Positions 1 through 14,352 of a stretch of DNA of 64,000 nucleotides are shown one piece after another. The position numbers and the translations under genes are program-made. The stretch is from Euzebya rosea. GTDB taxonomy: Bacteria > Actinomycetota > Nitriliruptoria > Euzebyales > Euzebyaceae. Where the stretch lies: NCBI RefSeq assembly GCF_003073135.1, contig NZ_PGDQ01000002.1, positions 1-64,000 on the forward strand, given 5' to 3'. The notes under the pieces were generated by a model. That model was not told the DNA's origin and did not search any database. It saw nothing but the letters and a program-made list of their open reading frames with translations. Within the stretch, counting starts at the first letter, position 1; each line of letters begins with the position of its first letter.

Positions 1-59
1 GGTCCTGGCCCCTCGGAGGTCCTGGCCCCTCGGAGGTCCTGGCCCCTTGGAGGTCCTGG
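1..59. repeat. 17-bp tandem repeat, about 3.5 copies, cut by window start
   Basis: The unit ggtcctggcccctcgga occurs twice exactly, once with a single C-to-T change and once partially, head to tail. It lies just beyond the 3' end of the antiporter gene and probably continues upstream of the window. The copies abut with no spacers, so this is a minisatellite and not a CRISPR. Confidence 0.9.
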
Positions 60-100
60 CGCTGGCGGGCCGAGACCCGCAGGGAGGGCGCCGTCGAGTC

Positions 101-2119
101 CTACGCCTTGGCCACCTGCTCGACCGCGGTGGTCGTGGTGTCGAGGGGACTGGCCTCCGGGACCAGGCTGCGGGCGTCGAGCGCGACGAGGAGGTCGTGG
201 TCGGGCAGCGCCCGACCCATGCGGGCGGCCACCCCGTTCAGGCCCGACCGGTCCGGCTTCACGGGCACCACGACCAGGTCACCGTCGATCACGTGGTCGC
301 GGGCGGCGATCGAGGGTCTGCGCTCGTCCACGGTGATCACTACCTCGGCCCCAAGCGCCCGCAGGACCTCCTCGCGGATGACACGGTCCTCCGATCCCGC
401 CAGCACACGAACCTCCACCTGGTGGTGCTTGGCGATCCGCGCCGCTGCAGCCAGCGCCAGCCGCAGGCCCGAGATGCCTGCCGGGGTGGTGTTGGCCGAG
501 GACGCCACCAGCAGGATGCCCCTGGGCTGGTGGTTGGCCAGACGGCCCAGCAGCAGGGGCACCGGGGCCTCGGTCAGGACCTGGTCGACGATGCCGCCGA
601 AGAGCGCCTCCCTCGCGCTCGTCCAGCCCTTCCAGCCCAGCACCAGCAGCGACCCGCGGTGCTCGACCACGGTGTGCAGGATGCCCGCGGAGGGTGTCGC
701 GTCGATGCGGACGAGCCCGTGGGCCTCCGCCCCCGCGGCCAGGGCCATCTGCTCGGACTCCGCGGTCGCGACCTGCATCTCCGCCACCGCCGCCTGATCG
801 GCCTCGGGTCCCAGCACGGTCAGTGGGACGACCGTCCCCGAGTCGCGCGCGGCCATGATGGCGGCCAGCGTCAGCAGCGGAAGGCGACTCTCCGGTCGGG
901 CGACCGGGACCACCACGACATCGCCAACCATCCGGGGCTTGTCGGGCCGGGGCAACCGGGGCGCGACCTCCCCGGCGACCCAGGACGTGGTCAGGCACGT
1001 GACGAGGATGACCAGCACCACCGCGTTGACCGTGTCGGCATCGATCAGGCCCACGTCGAAGCCGACGATGATGGCCGCCAGCGTCGCGGCGGCCTGCGCC
1101 CCGGAGAGCGCGAACATCGCGCCGATCTCGGTCCGGTCGTAGCCGAGGATCCTCCCGGCCAGCCATGCGGCGACGAACTTGGCGGCCAGTGCCATCGCGA
1201 TGAAGGCCACGGCGATGCCCAGGGTGGCCGGGTCGGCGAGCACCGCGGGATCGACCAGCATGCCGACGCTGATGAGGAACAGCGGGATCAGCAGCTGGCC
1301 GCCGAGGAACTCCAGCCGCTCCATCAGCAACGATCCCGCTGGGACGAGCCGGTTGAGGCTCAGCCCGGCGAGGAAGGCCCCGATGATGGCCTCCACGCCG
1401 GCGAGCTCGGCCAGTCCGGCGGAGGCGAACAACGCGAACAGGACGAACCCGAAGCGGACACCACGGTCCTGCCCGATCCCGGTGAAGAACCAGCGGGCGA
1501 GGATCGGCAGGCCGACCATCAGCAGCGCCAGCAGGACGGCGAGGGACAGCAGCAGCGTCACCCAGAACGAGGCGCCGACGTCCCCGCCGTTCACCGCCAC
1601 CACGACCACGAGGACGAGCAGCGCGGCGGTGTCGGTGATGATCGTGGCCCCGACCGATGTGGCCACGGCCCGGCTGGACTGCGTCCCGAAGCGACGGAAC
1701 AGCGGGTAGGCCAGCAGCGTGTGGGACGCCCAGCAGGACGCGATCAGGACGGCGGCGATGGGGGAGTAGCCCAGCGCCCACACCGCCACGACGCTGATGG
1801 CCATCGGCACGGCGAACGTGGCCACGCCGAAGACGAGCGAGTCCTTCCGGTGGGCCTTGAACTCCTCGAGGTCCAGCTCCACGCCCGCGAGGAACATCAG
1901 GTACAGCAGGCCGGCCGATCCCAGCAGCTCAACCGCACCGGCCCGTTCGACGAGCCCGAGGACGGTCGGACCGATCAGCGTCCCGGCCAGGATCAGCCCG
2001 ACGATCGCCGGGACCCGGACCCGTTCGGCGACGATCGGGACCACCAGCATGACGGCGAACAGGAGGGCGAAGACCCACCCTGCGTGGGTCAGCGGCAGGT
2101 CCGGCAGGTGGATGGGCAT
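101..2119 (-). CDS. Cation:proton antiporter (CPA2 type) with C-terminal Usp-like domains
   Basis: A 672-residue inner-membrane protein. Residues 10-385 are a continuous set of hydrophobic helices typical of the Na+/H+ exchanger (CPA2/KefB) fold, with the early acidic segment AGVELDLEEF after helix 3. From about residue 395 the protein is soluble and resembles two universal-stress-protein domains (VVVPVARPES, then GSLLVLGWKGW), the usual architecture of actinobacterial antiporters regulated through a cytoplasmic Usp module. It would exchange K+ or Na+ for protons. The gene follows the DUF1704 gene by 87 bp on the same strand and may be cotranscribed. Family assignment is firm. The ion transported is not known. 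Confidence 0.88.
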   Translation of the reverse strand: MPIHLPDLPLTHAGWVFALLFAVMLVVPIVAERVRVPAIVGLILAGTLIGPTVLGLVERAGAVELLGSAGLLYLMFLAGVELDLEEFKAHRKDSLVFGVATFAVPMAISVVAVWALGYSPIAAVLIASCWASHTLLAYPLFRRFGTQSSRAVATSVGATIITDTAALLVLVVVVAVNGGDVGASFWVTLLLSLAVLLALLMVGLPILARWFFTGIGQDRGVRFGFVLFALFASAGLAELAGVEAIIGAFLAGLSLNRLVPAGSLLMERLEFLGGQLLIPLFLISVGMLVDPAVLADPATLGIAVAFIAMALAAKFVAAWLAGRILGYDRTEIGAMFALSGAQAAATLAAIIVGFDVGLIDADTVNAVVLVILVTCLTTSWVAGEVAPRLPRPDKPRMVGDVVVVPVARPESRLPLLTLAAIMAARDSGTVVPLTVLGPEADQAAVAEMQVATAESEQMALAAGAEAHGLVRIDATPSAGILHTVVEHRGSLLVLGWKGWTSAREALFGGIVDQVLTEAPVPLLLGRLANHQPRGILLVASSANTTPAGISGLRLALAAAARIAKHHQVEVRVLAGSEDRVIREEVLRALGAEVVITVDERRPSIAARDHVIDGDLVVVPVKPDRSGLNGVAARMGRALPDHDLLVALDARSLVPEASPLDTTTTAVEQVAKA

Positions 2120-2206
2120 GTCGTGCAGCCTCGTGACGTGGTCCGGAGCCGGATGGCGCGTGACCCTCGATCCCCACAGATTGCCGCGATCACCCCTCCG
2201 CTGCCG

Positions 2207-3340
2207 TCATCCGTTCCACGGCGGATCGGGCTGCCGTGCCTCCTCGAGGAGCTGCAGGACCCGGGGCGCGGGCACCGACAGCAGTCCCTCCGCCTGCAGG
2301 GCCCGTGCTGTGTCGAGGTCGCCCAGGCCCAGCTTGCCGGCCATCAGGAGCGCATGGTCGTCCGGGTTGGCGTCCAGGTGCGCGCCGACCGACAGGAGCC
2401 CACGCAGGTAGACGACGTCCTTCAGCGGCGAGCCGGGGATGGTCAGGTCGGCCATGCCGCGCTTGGCTCGCAGGGCGATGGGGAACGCCGCCGCGGGGGA
2501 GGTGTGGTCGGTCAACCGGGCCATGACGTCGGCGATCCCGCCGTGCAGGGCAGCGTCGGCGGCCAGCACGCGCAGCGCGAACGTGCGGAGGCGCGCCGGC
2601 CGAGGGTCGACCTGCGCCTCGTGGTGGGTCGCCAGCCCCTCCTCGGTCTCCAGGTAGCCCGGCAGGCCGCGGGCCAGCATCTGGAGGGGTTGGCGGGCAC
2701 CTTCGTCCGCGCGCAGCACATGGGTGCCGACCTCGTGGACGACCAACCCGCGCAGCTGGGTCGGCGTGACGGTTGCATCGGCACGGATCCGTACCTCCCG
2801 GGCGGCGGACGCCACCGCCATGCGGGCGCTCATGTGGTCGCGCACCACGGCGGTCCACCCGTCGACGCCCATCCGGACGAGCACCCGCTCGACGATGCCG
2901 GCAAGGCCGACCGCGTCGATCATGGCCTCTCGGCCGTCGGCGACCGCGGTGCCGGCGGGGCCTGCGAGGGCCTCCTCGGCTCGGGCGATCAGGTCCTCGG
3001 TGGGCGATCCGTACTCAGCCGTCCCGTAGCTCGTGATCGCGTCCGCCGATCGGTCCGACAGGGCCCGGGCGAAGCCGAGGGTGCTCGACACGGAGCGCCC
3101 GACCAGGCCCATCAGCGGGGCTTCCTCGGATCCCAGCCGCTCGGCCATGGCCGCCAGCCGAGCGACGTGGGACGACGGGACCGGCACGTACTCGGGCTGC
3201 ACCGGACGGGCGGCGCCGGCGAGGATCGCGTCGCGGATCCTGTCGAGGTTGGTGGGCGTCTGGTGGGTCGAGAGGTCGACGTCGGCGGTCAGCGCCCACA
3301 GCCGCGCCGTCCACGTGTTGGCGGCCGTCAGGTCGGTCAT
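2207..3340 (-). CDS. DUF1704 / QEGLA-motif putative metallopeptidase
   Basis: The 377-residue product carries HEVGTHVLR, a zinc-binding HExxxH-type motif, followed about 30 residues later by ETEEGLATHHE, the counterpart of the QEGLA motif that names the 'flavohemoglobin expression-modulating' family (DUF1704), now linked to MATCAP-type tyrosine carboxypeptidases. The soluble protein has no signal peptide. I start at the ATG at 3340 because an upstream in-frame ATG (3418) falls inside a strong hairpin that terminates the preceding gene, and the 26 residues it would add look non-coding. The substrate is unknown. The neighbourhood suggests a stress role. Confidence 0.8.
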   Translation of the reverse strand: MTDLTAANTWTARLWALTADVDLSTHQTPTNLDRIRDAILAGAARPVQPEYVPVPSSHVARLAAMAERLGSEEAPLMGLVGRSVSSTLGFARALSDRSADAITSYGTAEYGSPTEDLIARAEEALAGPAGTAVADGREAMIDAVGLAGIVERVLVRMGVDGWTAVVRDHMSARMAVASAAREVRIRADATVTPTQLRGLVVHEVGTHVLRADEGARQPLQMLARGLPGYLETEEGLATHHEAQVDPRPARLRTFALRVLAADAALHGGIADVMARLTDHTSPAAAFPIALRAKRGMADLTIPGSPLKDVVYLRGLLSVGAHLDANPDDHALLMAGKLGLGDLDTARALQAEGLLSVPAPRVLQLLEEARQPDPPWNG

Positions 3341-3400
3341 GCCGCGAGCATGCCCGCTCCGGGGTCGACGTTGTCCGGACTCGGTCGTCGACGGGACGCA

Positions 3401-3432
3401 CGACGACCCGTGGATCACTCCACGGGTCGTCG
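3401..3432 (-). terminator. Hairpin terminator of the BON-domain gene
   Basis: A perfect 14-bp inverted repeat (cgacgacccgtgga, 4-nt loop, then its complement) lies 14 bp past the stop of the BON gene, read on the minus strand. No T-run follows, which is common for actinobacterial terminators. Confidence 0.75.
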
Positions 3433-3445
3433 GTGTTCGACTGGA

Positions 3446-3874
3446 TCAGCTGGTCATGTTCGGGGCCGGCTGGTCGCTGGCGTGCAGGTAGCTGGCCACG
3501 GCGTCCACGCCGGTGACGTTGCTGACCGCGTCGACCAGGCGGTCGCGGCGGTCGGCGTCGTCGACGGTGCCGCGGAGGCTGACGGAGCCCTCGTGGGCGT
3601 CGACGTTGATGACGAGGTCGCTGAACTCGGCGCGGCCGAGCACCTCGGTGCGGACCTTGTCGACGAGCTCCTTGTCCGAGCCGGGCGCCGACTCGGTCAC
3701 CGAGCGGGTGGCCTCGATGGCCTGGCCGGCCAGCTTCTGGGCCTGCGGGCTGTCAGCCAGCTCGCGGGCACGCTGCTGGGCGTCACGTCGGCGGGTCTCG
3801 CCGTTGTTGGGGTCGAGCAGGTACATGATCGCGGCACCGGTGGCGGCACCCAGGGCGAAGGTCAGCTTGCGCAT
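3446..3874 (-). CDS. YtxH-like, BON-domain protein
   Basis: The 142-residue product starts MRKLTFALGAATGAAIMYLL, a short membrane-anchor helix followed by a DPNNGETRRR segment typical of YtxH-like proteins. A BON domain follows at about residues 70-135 (DLVINVDAHEGSVSLRGTV, then a GVDAV segment). BON domains are thought to bind membranes or hydrophobic ligands. The ATG at 3874 has a good GGAG ribosome site 6-10 bases upstream. A longer in-frame version reaching 3955 has no such site. The gene is single, ends in its own hairpin and is divergent from ppdK. It is probably an envelope-stress protein of unknown detail. Confidence 0.82.
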   Translation of the reverse strand: MRKLTFALGAATGAAIMYLLDPNNGETRRRDAQQRARELADSPQAQKLAGQAIEATRSVTESAPGSDKELVDKVRTEVLGRAEFSDLVINVDAHEGSVSLRGTVDDADRRDRLVDAVSNVTGVDAVASYLHASDQPAPNMTS

Positions 3875-4044
3875 CCGTGTCAGCTCCTCTGGATCGTCGG
3901 GTAGGTATGGGATCAGCTCTACCCACCCGAGCCCAGCCCAAGCGTGGCCGCGCATCCCCGGCGACGTTCAGGGACCTTGGTCGACCGGTGCACGGGCCAT
4001 TCGGCCTGCCCCCCAGCCCCCCGAACGGACCATCGTGACCCCAG

Positions 4045-4090
4045 GTCCTGCGTCCGCAGGACAGCCGTCGATCGGGCGGACATCCGCCCG
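4045..4090 (+). promoter_or_regulatory. Two hairpins in the ppdK leader
   Basis: Two perfect stem-loops lie just ahead of ppdK: gtcctgc-gtcc-gcaggac (4045-4062) and an 8-bp stem cgggcgga-ca-tccgcccg (4073-4090). The second abuts the GGGGAGC ribosome site at 4090-4096. The structure is read directly. A regulatory role is inferred. The rest of the 231-bp divergent gap (3875-4105) shows nothing else I recognise. Confidence 0.45.
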
Positions 4091-4105
4091 GGGAGCAGCG
4101 TTCAC

Positions 4106-6844
4106 GTGTCCACGACCACCACCCCGACCTGGGTCCACACCTTCGACCGGCTCGACGCCGTCGAGGCGTCGCTGGACGGCTCCTGGGACGCCGTCCGCAG
4201 CCTGCTCGGCGGCAAGGGCGCCAACCTCGCCGGCATGACCCGGCTCGGCATCCCCGTGCCCCCCGGCTTCACCGTCACCACCGAGGCCTGCCTGGCCCAC
4301 CTCGAGGGGGGCAACGTCCCGCCCGACGGCATGTGGGCCCAGGTCGCCGACGCGCTGCGCGAGGTCGAAGACCGCACCGGCAAGCGGTTCGGTGATCCCT
4401 CCTCGCCCCTGCTGCTGTCGTGCCGATCCGGGGCCAAGTTCTCCATGCCCGGCATGATGGACACCGTCCTCAACATCGGCCTCAACGACGAGACCGCCAA
4501 GGGGCTGATCGCCCTCACCGGTGACGAGCACTTCGTCATGGACTCCTACCGGCGCCTCGTCCAGATGTTCGGCAGCGTCGTCCTCGGCCTCCGAGACGAG
4601 CTGTTCGAGCACGTGCTCGACGAGGCCCGGGCGGCCCGGGGAGTCGCCACCGACGCCGAGCTGACCGTGGAGGACCTGCACGGCGTCGTGCAGGCGTTCC
4701 GTCGCATCGCGGTCCGGTTCCCGACCGACCCCATGGAGCAGCTGCGGATGGCCGTCGAGGCCGTCTTCTCCTCCTGGAACGGCAAGCGCGCCGTGGACTA
4801 CCGCAACGCCGCTGGCATCGCCCACGACCTCGGGACCGCCGTCAACGTGCAGACGATGGTGTTCGGCAACCTCGGCGAGGACTCCGCCACCGGTGTCGCG
4901 ATGACCCGCAGCGGCTCGACCGGCGCCCCCGGCCTGGAAGGTGACTTCCTGGTCAACGCCCAGGGGGAGGACGTCGTCTCGGGCACGCGCGCCACCCGGC
5001 CCATCGAGGACCTCGCCGTGCTGATGCCGGAGTCCTACGGGCAGCTGGAGACCATCGCACGGGTCCTCGAGCGGCACTACCGCGACATGCAGGACATCGA
5101 GTTCACGATCGAGGCCGGCACCCTCTGGCTGCTGCAGACCCGCGACGGCAAGCGCACGGCCCGATCGGCCGTCCGCATCGCGGTGGACCTAGCCACCGAG
5201 GAGCTGATCACCAGGGAGGAGGCGCTCGGTCGTGTCACCCCGGATCAGGTCGACTCCTTCCTGCACCCGCAGCTGGATCCGACCTCGCGGGCCACCGCCT
5301 TCGCCGACGGACGTGCGCTGGCCACCGGCCTGAACGTCTCGCCGGGCGCCGCGGTGGGGGTCGTTGCCTTCGATCCCGATGTCGCGGTGACCTGGGCCGC
5401 CGAGGGGAGGGACGTCCTGCTCGTGCGTGCCGAGACCAAGCCCGACGACGTGCACGGCATGCTCGCGGCCAGGGGCATCCTGACCACCCGCGGCGGGCGA
5501 ACCAGCCACGCAGCGCTGGTGGCCCGCCAGTTCGGCAAGCCCGCCGTGGTCGGCGTGGGGGCGCTGGACATCGACCTGACGACGCGCACCGCCACCGTCA
5601 CCACCGACCACGGCGAGGTCGTCATCAACGAGGGGGACTGGCTGTCGCTGGACGGCAGCTCGGGTGAGGTCTTCACCGGGCGGCTGGACACCGTCGTCCC
5701 CGACCTGTCCGACGAGTGGCTGTCCACCCTCCTGGGGTGGGCCGACGAGATCCGTCGCCTGGGGATCCGGGCGAACGCCGACTACCCGGTCGACGCGGAA
5801 CGTGCGCGTGCCCACGGCGCGGAGGGCATCGGGCTGTGCCGCACCGAGCACATGTTCTTCCAGGCCGACCGCCTGCCGCTCGTGCAGCGAATGATCACGG
5901 CCACGACGACCGCTGACCGTCGGGACGCACTCGAGGAGCTGCTGCCGATGCAGGAGGGCGACTTCCTCGGACTGCTGCGGGCCATGGACGGCCTGCCGGT
6001 CATCATCCGGCTGCTGGACCCCCCGCTCCACGAGTTCCTGCCCACCCACGAGGAGCTTGGATCCCGCATCACCGACGCCAAGATCCGCCTGACCGCGGCG
6101 ACGTCCCTCGCCGACGTCGACGAGCTGCTCGGCGGCCTGCGTGCCGACGAGGACCTCGACGACCGCGTCCGTGCCCTGCAGGAGGCCAACCCGATGCTGG
6201 GCCTGCGCGGTGTCCGGCTGGGCCTGGTGCACCCCGAGATCCTGCGCATGCAGACACGGGCGATCGTCCGGGCTGCCTGTGCTGCGGCGGCGGAGGGCCT
6301 GGACCCGCGGCCCGAGATCATGGTCCCGCTCGTCAGCGACGTCGGTGAGCTGCGGCGCGCACGCGAGATCGTGGAGTCCGAAGCCGCGGCCGTCATGGCC
6401 GAGCAGGGGCGCGAGGTCCCCATCGTCGTCGGCACCATGGTGGAAACCCCCCGTGCGGCCATCACCGCCGGACAGCTGGCCGACGTGGCCGACTTCCTGT
6501 CCTTCGGCACCAACGACCTGACCCAGATGACGTTCGGCATCAGCCGTGACGACGCCGAGTCGGGGTTCCTGCTGGAGTACCTGCGTACCGGCGTGCTGGC
6601 GGACAACCCGTTCGGCCACCTCGACCCCGACGGCGTGGGTCGGCTGATGGAGATCGCCATCAGCGGCGCCCGCGCCGTGAAGCCCGACCTGGCGGCAGGC
6701 ATCTGCGGCGAACACGGTGGCGACCCCAGGTCGATCGCCTGGTGCCACGAGGCCGGACTCGACTACGTCAGCTGCTCGCCGTTCCGCGTTCCCGTCGCCC
6801 GGCTGGCCGCGGCCCAGGCGGTGCTGCAGGGCCCGGCCGCCTAG
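4106..6844 (+). CDS. ppdK: Pyruvate, phosphate dikinase
   Basis: The 912-residue product converts pyruvate, ATP and phosphate to and from phosphoenolpyruvate, AMP and pyrophosphate. Domain order is complete: an N-terminal ATP-grasp nucleotide-binding region (GGKGANLAGM, later SCRSGAKFSMPGMMDT), the swivelling phosphohistidine domain (GGRTSHAALVAR, His acceptor), and a C-terminal PEP/pyruvate TIM barrel with GTNDLTQMTFG and the catalytic-cysteine loop CGEHGGDP. The length fits the family (about 880-900). I chose the GTG at 4106 because GGGGAG stands 9 bases ahead and family homology begins there. With the neighbouring pyruvate oxidoreductase it would let the cell shift between PEP and acetyl-CoA when oxygen or ATP is scarce. 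Confidence 0.95.
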   Translation: MSTTTTPTWVHTFDRLDAVEASLDGSWDAVRSLLGGKGANLAGMTRLGIPVPPGFTVTTEACLAHLEGGNVPPDGMWAQVADALREVEDRTGKRFGDPSSPLLLSCRSGAKFSMPGMMDTVLNIGLNDETAKGLIALTGDEHFVMDSYRRLVQMFGSVVLGLRDELFEHVLDEARAARGVATDAELTVEDLHGVVQAFRRIAVRFPTDPMEQLRMAVEAVFSSWNGKRAVDYRNAAGIAHDLGTAVNVQTMVFGNLGEDSATGVAMTRSGSTGAPGLEGDFLVNAQGEDVVSGTRATRPIEDLAVLMPESYGQLETIARVLERHYRDMQDIEFTIEAGTLWLLQTRDGKRTARSAVRIAVDLATEELITREEALGRVTPDQVDSFLHPQLDPTSRATAFADGRALATGLNVSPGAAVGVVAFDPDVAVTWAAEGRDVLLVRAETKPDDVHGMLAARGILTTRGGRTSHAALVARQFGKPAVVGVGALDIDLTTRTATVTTDHGEVVINEGDWLSLDGSSGEVFTGRLDTVVPDLSDEWLSTLLGWADEIRRLGIRANADYPVDAERARAHGAEGIGLCRTEHMFFQADRLPLVQRMITATTTADRRDALEELLPMQEGDFLGLLRAMDGLPVIIRLLDPPLHEFLPTHEELGSRITDAKIRLTAATSLADVDELLGGLRADEDLDDRVRALQEANPMLGLRGVRLGLVHPEILRMQTRAIVRAACAAAAEGLDPRPEIMVPLVSDVGELRRAREIVESEAAAVMAEQGREVPIVVGTMVETPRAAITAGQLADVADFLSFGTNDLTQMTFGISRDDAESGFLLEYLRTGVLADNPFGHLDPDGVGRLMEIAISGARAVKPDLAAGICGEHGGDPRSIAWCHEAGLDYVSCSPFRVPVARLAAAQAVLQGPAA

Positions 6845-6865
6845 ACCGCCGGCCCGACGTACTGC

Positions 6866-6898
6866 ACATGGCCCCCGGCATCGAGCCGGGGGCCATGT
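6866..6898. terminator. Bidirectional terminator between ppdK and the DHOD-like gene
   Basis: A 14-bp perfect stem (acatggcccccggc and its complement, 5-nt loop) sits midway between two convergent stops. It could end transcripts from both strands. Confidence 0.8.
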
Positions 6899-6935
6899 CG
6901 TGCGCGGCGCCCCCGTTCCCCGTCGCCGGGAACGG

Positions 6936-7933
6936 TCAGCGGAAGCTGTTGGCAAAGGCGATGAGCCCCTCGACGTAGTTGGCCCGCTCGAAGCCAGCGG
7001 GGTCGGTGACCCGCTGCTGGCTGGCGCTGCCGCGCAGCTGGGCGACCGACGCGTAGCCCTGCTCGTGGGCCCAGGCCACGAGCTCCTGCTCGCACGTGGC
7101 GACGTGACCGGGACCGTGTCGGAGCAGCGCGGAGGTCATCATCGTCACGTCGGCACCGGCCAGCAGCGCGCGGGCCACGTCGAGGCCGCTGTGGATGCCG
7201 GTCGTCGCGGCCAGGTCGGCGTCGAGGCGGCCGTGCAGCAGGCCGAGCCACCGCAGCACGAGCCGGAGCTCGGCGGGCGAGGACAGCTCGAGGGACGGCA
7301 CGACCTCGCGGGTCACCGGTGACACGTCGGGCTGGTAGAAGCGGTTGAACACCACCAGCGCATCCGCGCCGGCGGCGACCAGCCCGGCGGCCATGTGGGC
7401 GACGGAGCTGTAGAAGGGGCTGACCTTCACCGCCAGCGGGATCATCAGGACGTCGCGGACGGCACCGACGAGGTCCAGCTGCTCCTGCTCCACCGCGGCT
7501 CCGCTGGTGTGCACGTCGGCCGCGACCCGGTAGAGGTTCAGCTCCAGGGCATCGGCTCCCGCATCCTGCAGCAGCCGGGCGTAGCGCTCCCAGCCGGCCG
7601 CGCTCGTGCCGTTGAGGCTGGCGATCACCGGCACGTCGACTGCCCGCTTGGTGTCCTCCAGGTGGCGCACGTACCGGTCGGCGACCGAGTCGGTCGCCTG
7701 CAGGTCGGGGAAGTACGACGCCGCTTCCGGGTTCGACCCGTCGGCCTCCATCAGCGCGCTCGTCGCGAGCGCCTCGTGGACCACCTGCTCCTCGAACAAC
7801 GAGGGCAGGACGACCGCGCCGATCCCGGCGTCGGCGAGCGCCCTCGCGCTGTCCACCCGTCCCGTCAGCGGACCGGCGGAGGCCACGATGGGGGACCGCA
7901 GCCGCAACCCCATGTACGTCGTCGTCAGATCCA

Positions 7934-7934
<1 letters not shown>
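6936..7934 (-). CDS. Dihydroorotate-dehydrogenase-like flavoprotein
   Basis: The 332-residue product is a class-1 DHODH-type TIM barrel: MDLTTTYMGLRLRSPIVASAG at the start, PVIASLNGTSAAGWERYARL, ALELNLY, PLAVKVSPF, and a GADALVVFNRFY strand. The ATG at 7934 overlaps the TGA of the preceding oxidoreductase gene by one base (TGATG), so the two are translationally coupled. Genes of this subfamily often sit beside pyruvate:ferredoxin oxidoreductases and probably do not make pyrimidines. They may pass electrons through FMN, but this is inference. The gene ends before the shared terminator. Confidence 0.85.
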
Positions 7935-13748
<5,814 letters not shown>

Positions 13749-13788
13749 GCCAGCGGATGTCCCGCTCGGCAAGCCAGACGCGTTCGTT

Positions 13789-13825
13789 CCGGGGTCGGGC
13801 AGTCGCGTCGCGCGACCCCGGAGGA
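13789..13825 (+). promoter_or_regulatory. Putative riboswitch expression platform sequestering the ribosome site
   Basis: A 9-bp stem, ccggggtcg (13789-13797) with cgaccccgg (13813-13821), ends inside the GGAGGA ribosome site of the next gene. A competing pairing exists: ggaacga (13738-13744), just after the aptamer, can pair with tcgttcc (13784-13790), whose last bases belong to the first stem. This suggests control of translation initiation. The pairings are seen; the switching is inferred. Confidence 0.55.
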
Positions 13826-13828
13826 ACC

Positions 13829-14350
13829 GTGACCACCCGTACCTCGCCCCCGTCGATCGTCCAGCGCATCCCGACGGTCCCACCCATCTCGACCGTCCCC
13901 GGAACCCCGACCGTCCCCGGAACCCCGACCGTCCCCGGAACCCCGACCGTCCTGCGGTTCCAGGCCGTCCTGAGTCCCCTGGCCGATGCGGTGATCGACC
14001 TGATGGTCGCCGACGACGTGGCCCCCGACGAGGCCATGCGGCGCCTCGGGGTGGATCCGCACGGCCCGGACGGCGCGGCGGTCCTCGACGGCCGGGCCGT
14101 CGCCGAGGAGGTCAGCCGGATCGGCCGCGACCTGTGGGGGGTCCGACGATCCCTCGACGACATCGTCAGGCTGGGGCTGGACTGGGTGTGCGTCGAGGAC
14201 GTCCGTGCGGCGGCACGGACGGGACATCGCCTGCGATTGGTGGCGGCCGCCACACCTCGCTGCGCGACGGTCGAGGTGCGACGCCTTGCCCCCGACCACC
14301 CGCTGTTCGACGCCCCCGCGCCGACGGTCCACTCGACCACGGCCGAGTGA
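13829..14350 (+). CDS. Uncharacterised protein under a SAM riboswitch
   Basis: The 173-residue ORF starts at a GTG behind a near-ideal GGAGGAAcc site. Residues 8-40 are low-complexity Pro/Thr/Val repeats (TVPGTP three times), and the rest is a compact alpha-helical region (LADAVIDLMVADDVAPDEAM, VAEEVSRIGRDLWGVRRSLD) with a short C-terminal strand region. I do not recognise a family and there is no resemblance to methionine-synthesis, transport or SAM-synthetase proteins. The riboswitch suggests a role tied to methionine or SAM, or to a methyl-transfer process. A shadow-frame explanation is unlikely given the start signals. Confidence 0.65.
   Translation: MTTRTSPPSIVQRIPTVPPISTVPGTPTVPGTPTVPGTPTVLRFQAVLSPLADAVIDLMVADDVAPDEAMRRLGVDPHGPDGAAVLDGRAVAEEVSRIGRDLWGVRRSLDDIVRLGLDWVCVEDVRAAARTGHRLRLVAAATPRCATVEVRRLAPDHPLFDAPAPTVHSTTAE
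13892..13945 (+). repeat. 18-bp in-frame coding repeat, three exact copies
   Basis: The unit accgtccccggaaccccg is repeated three times without change, encoding TVPGTP three times near the N-terminus of the riboswitch-linked protein. Exact identity at the DNA level indicates recent slippage expansion. Confidence 0.9.
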
Positions 14351-14352
14351 GG

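Noticed and set aside
1-59. CRISPR or origin iterons
   Set aside because: The 17-bp units abut directly with no spacers, and no initiator gene or AT-rich segment is seen.
47-3904. Very long plus-strand open frame over the antiporter and DUF1704 genes
   Set aside because: It is antisense to two well-supported genes and has Arg/Gly/His-rich low-complexity composition typical of GC-rich shadow frames.
3875-3955. Longer version of the BON-domain protein starting at 3955
   Set aside because: The added residues show no family similarity, while the inner ATG has a GGAG site at the right distance and begins the membrane-anchor helix.
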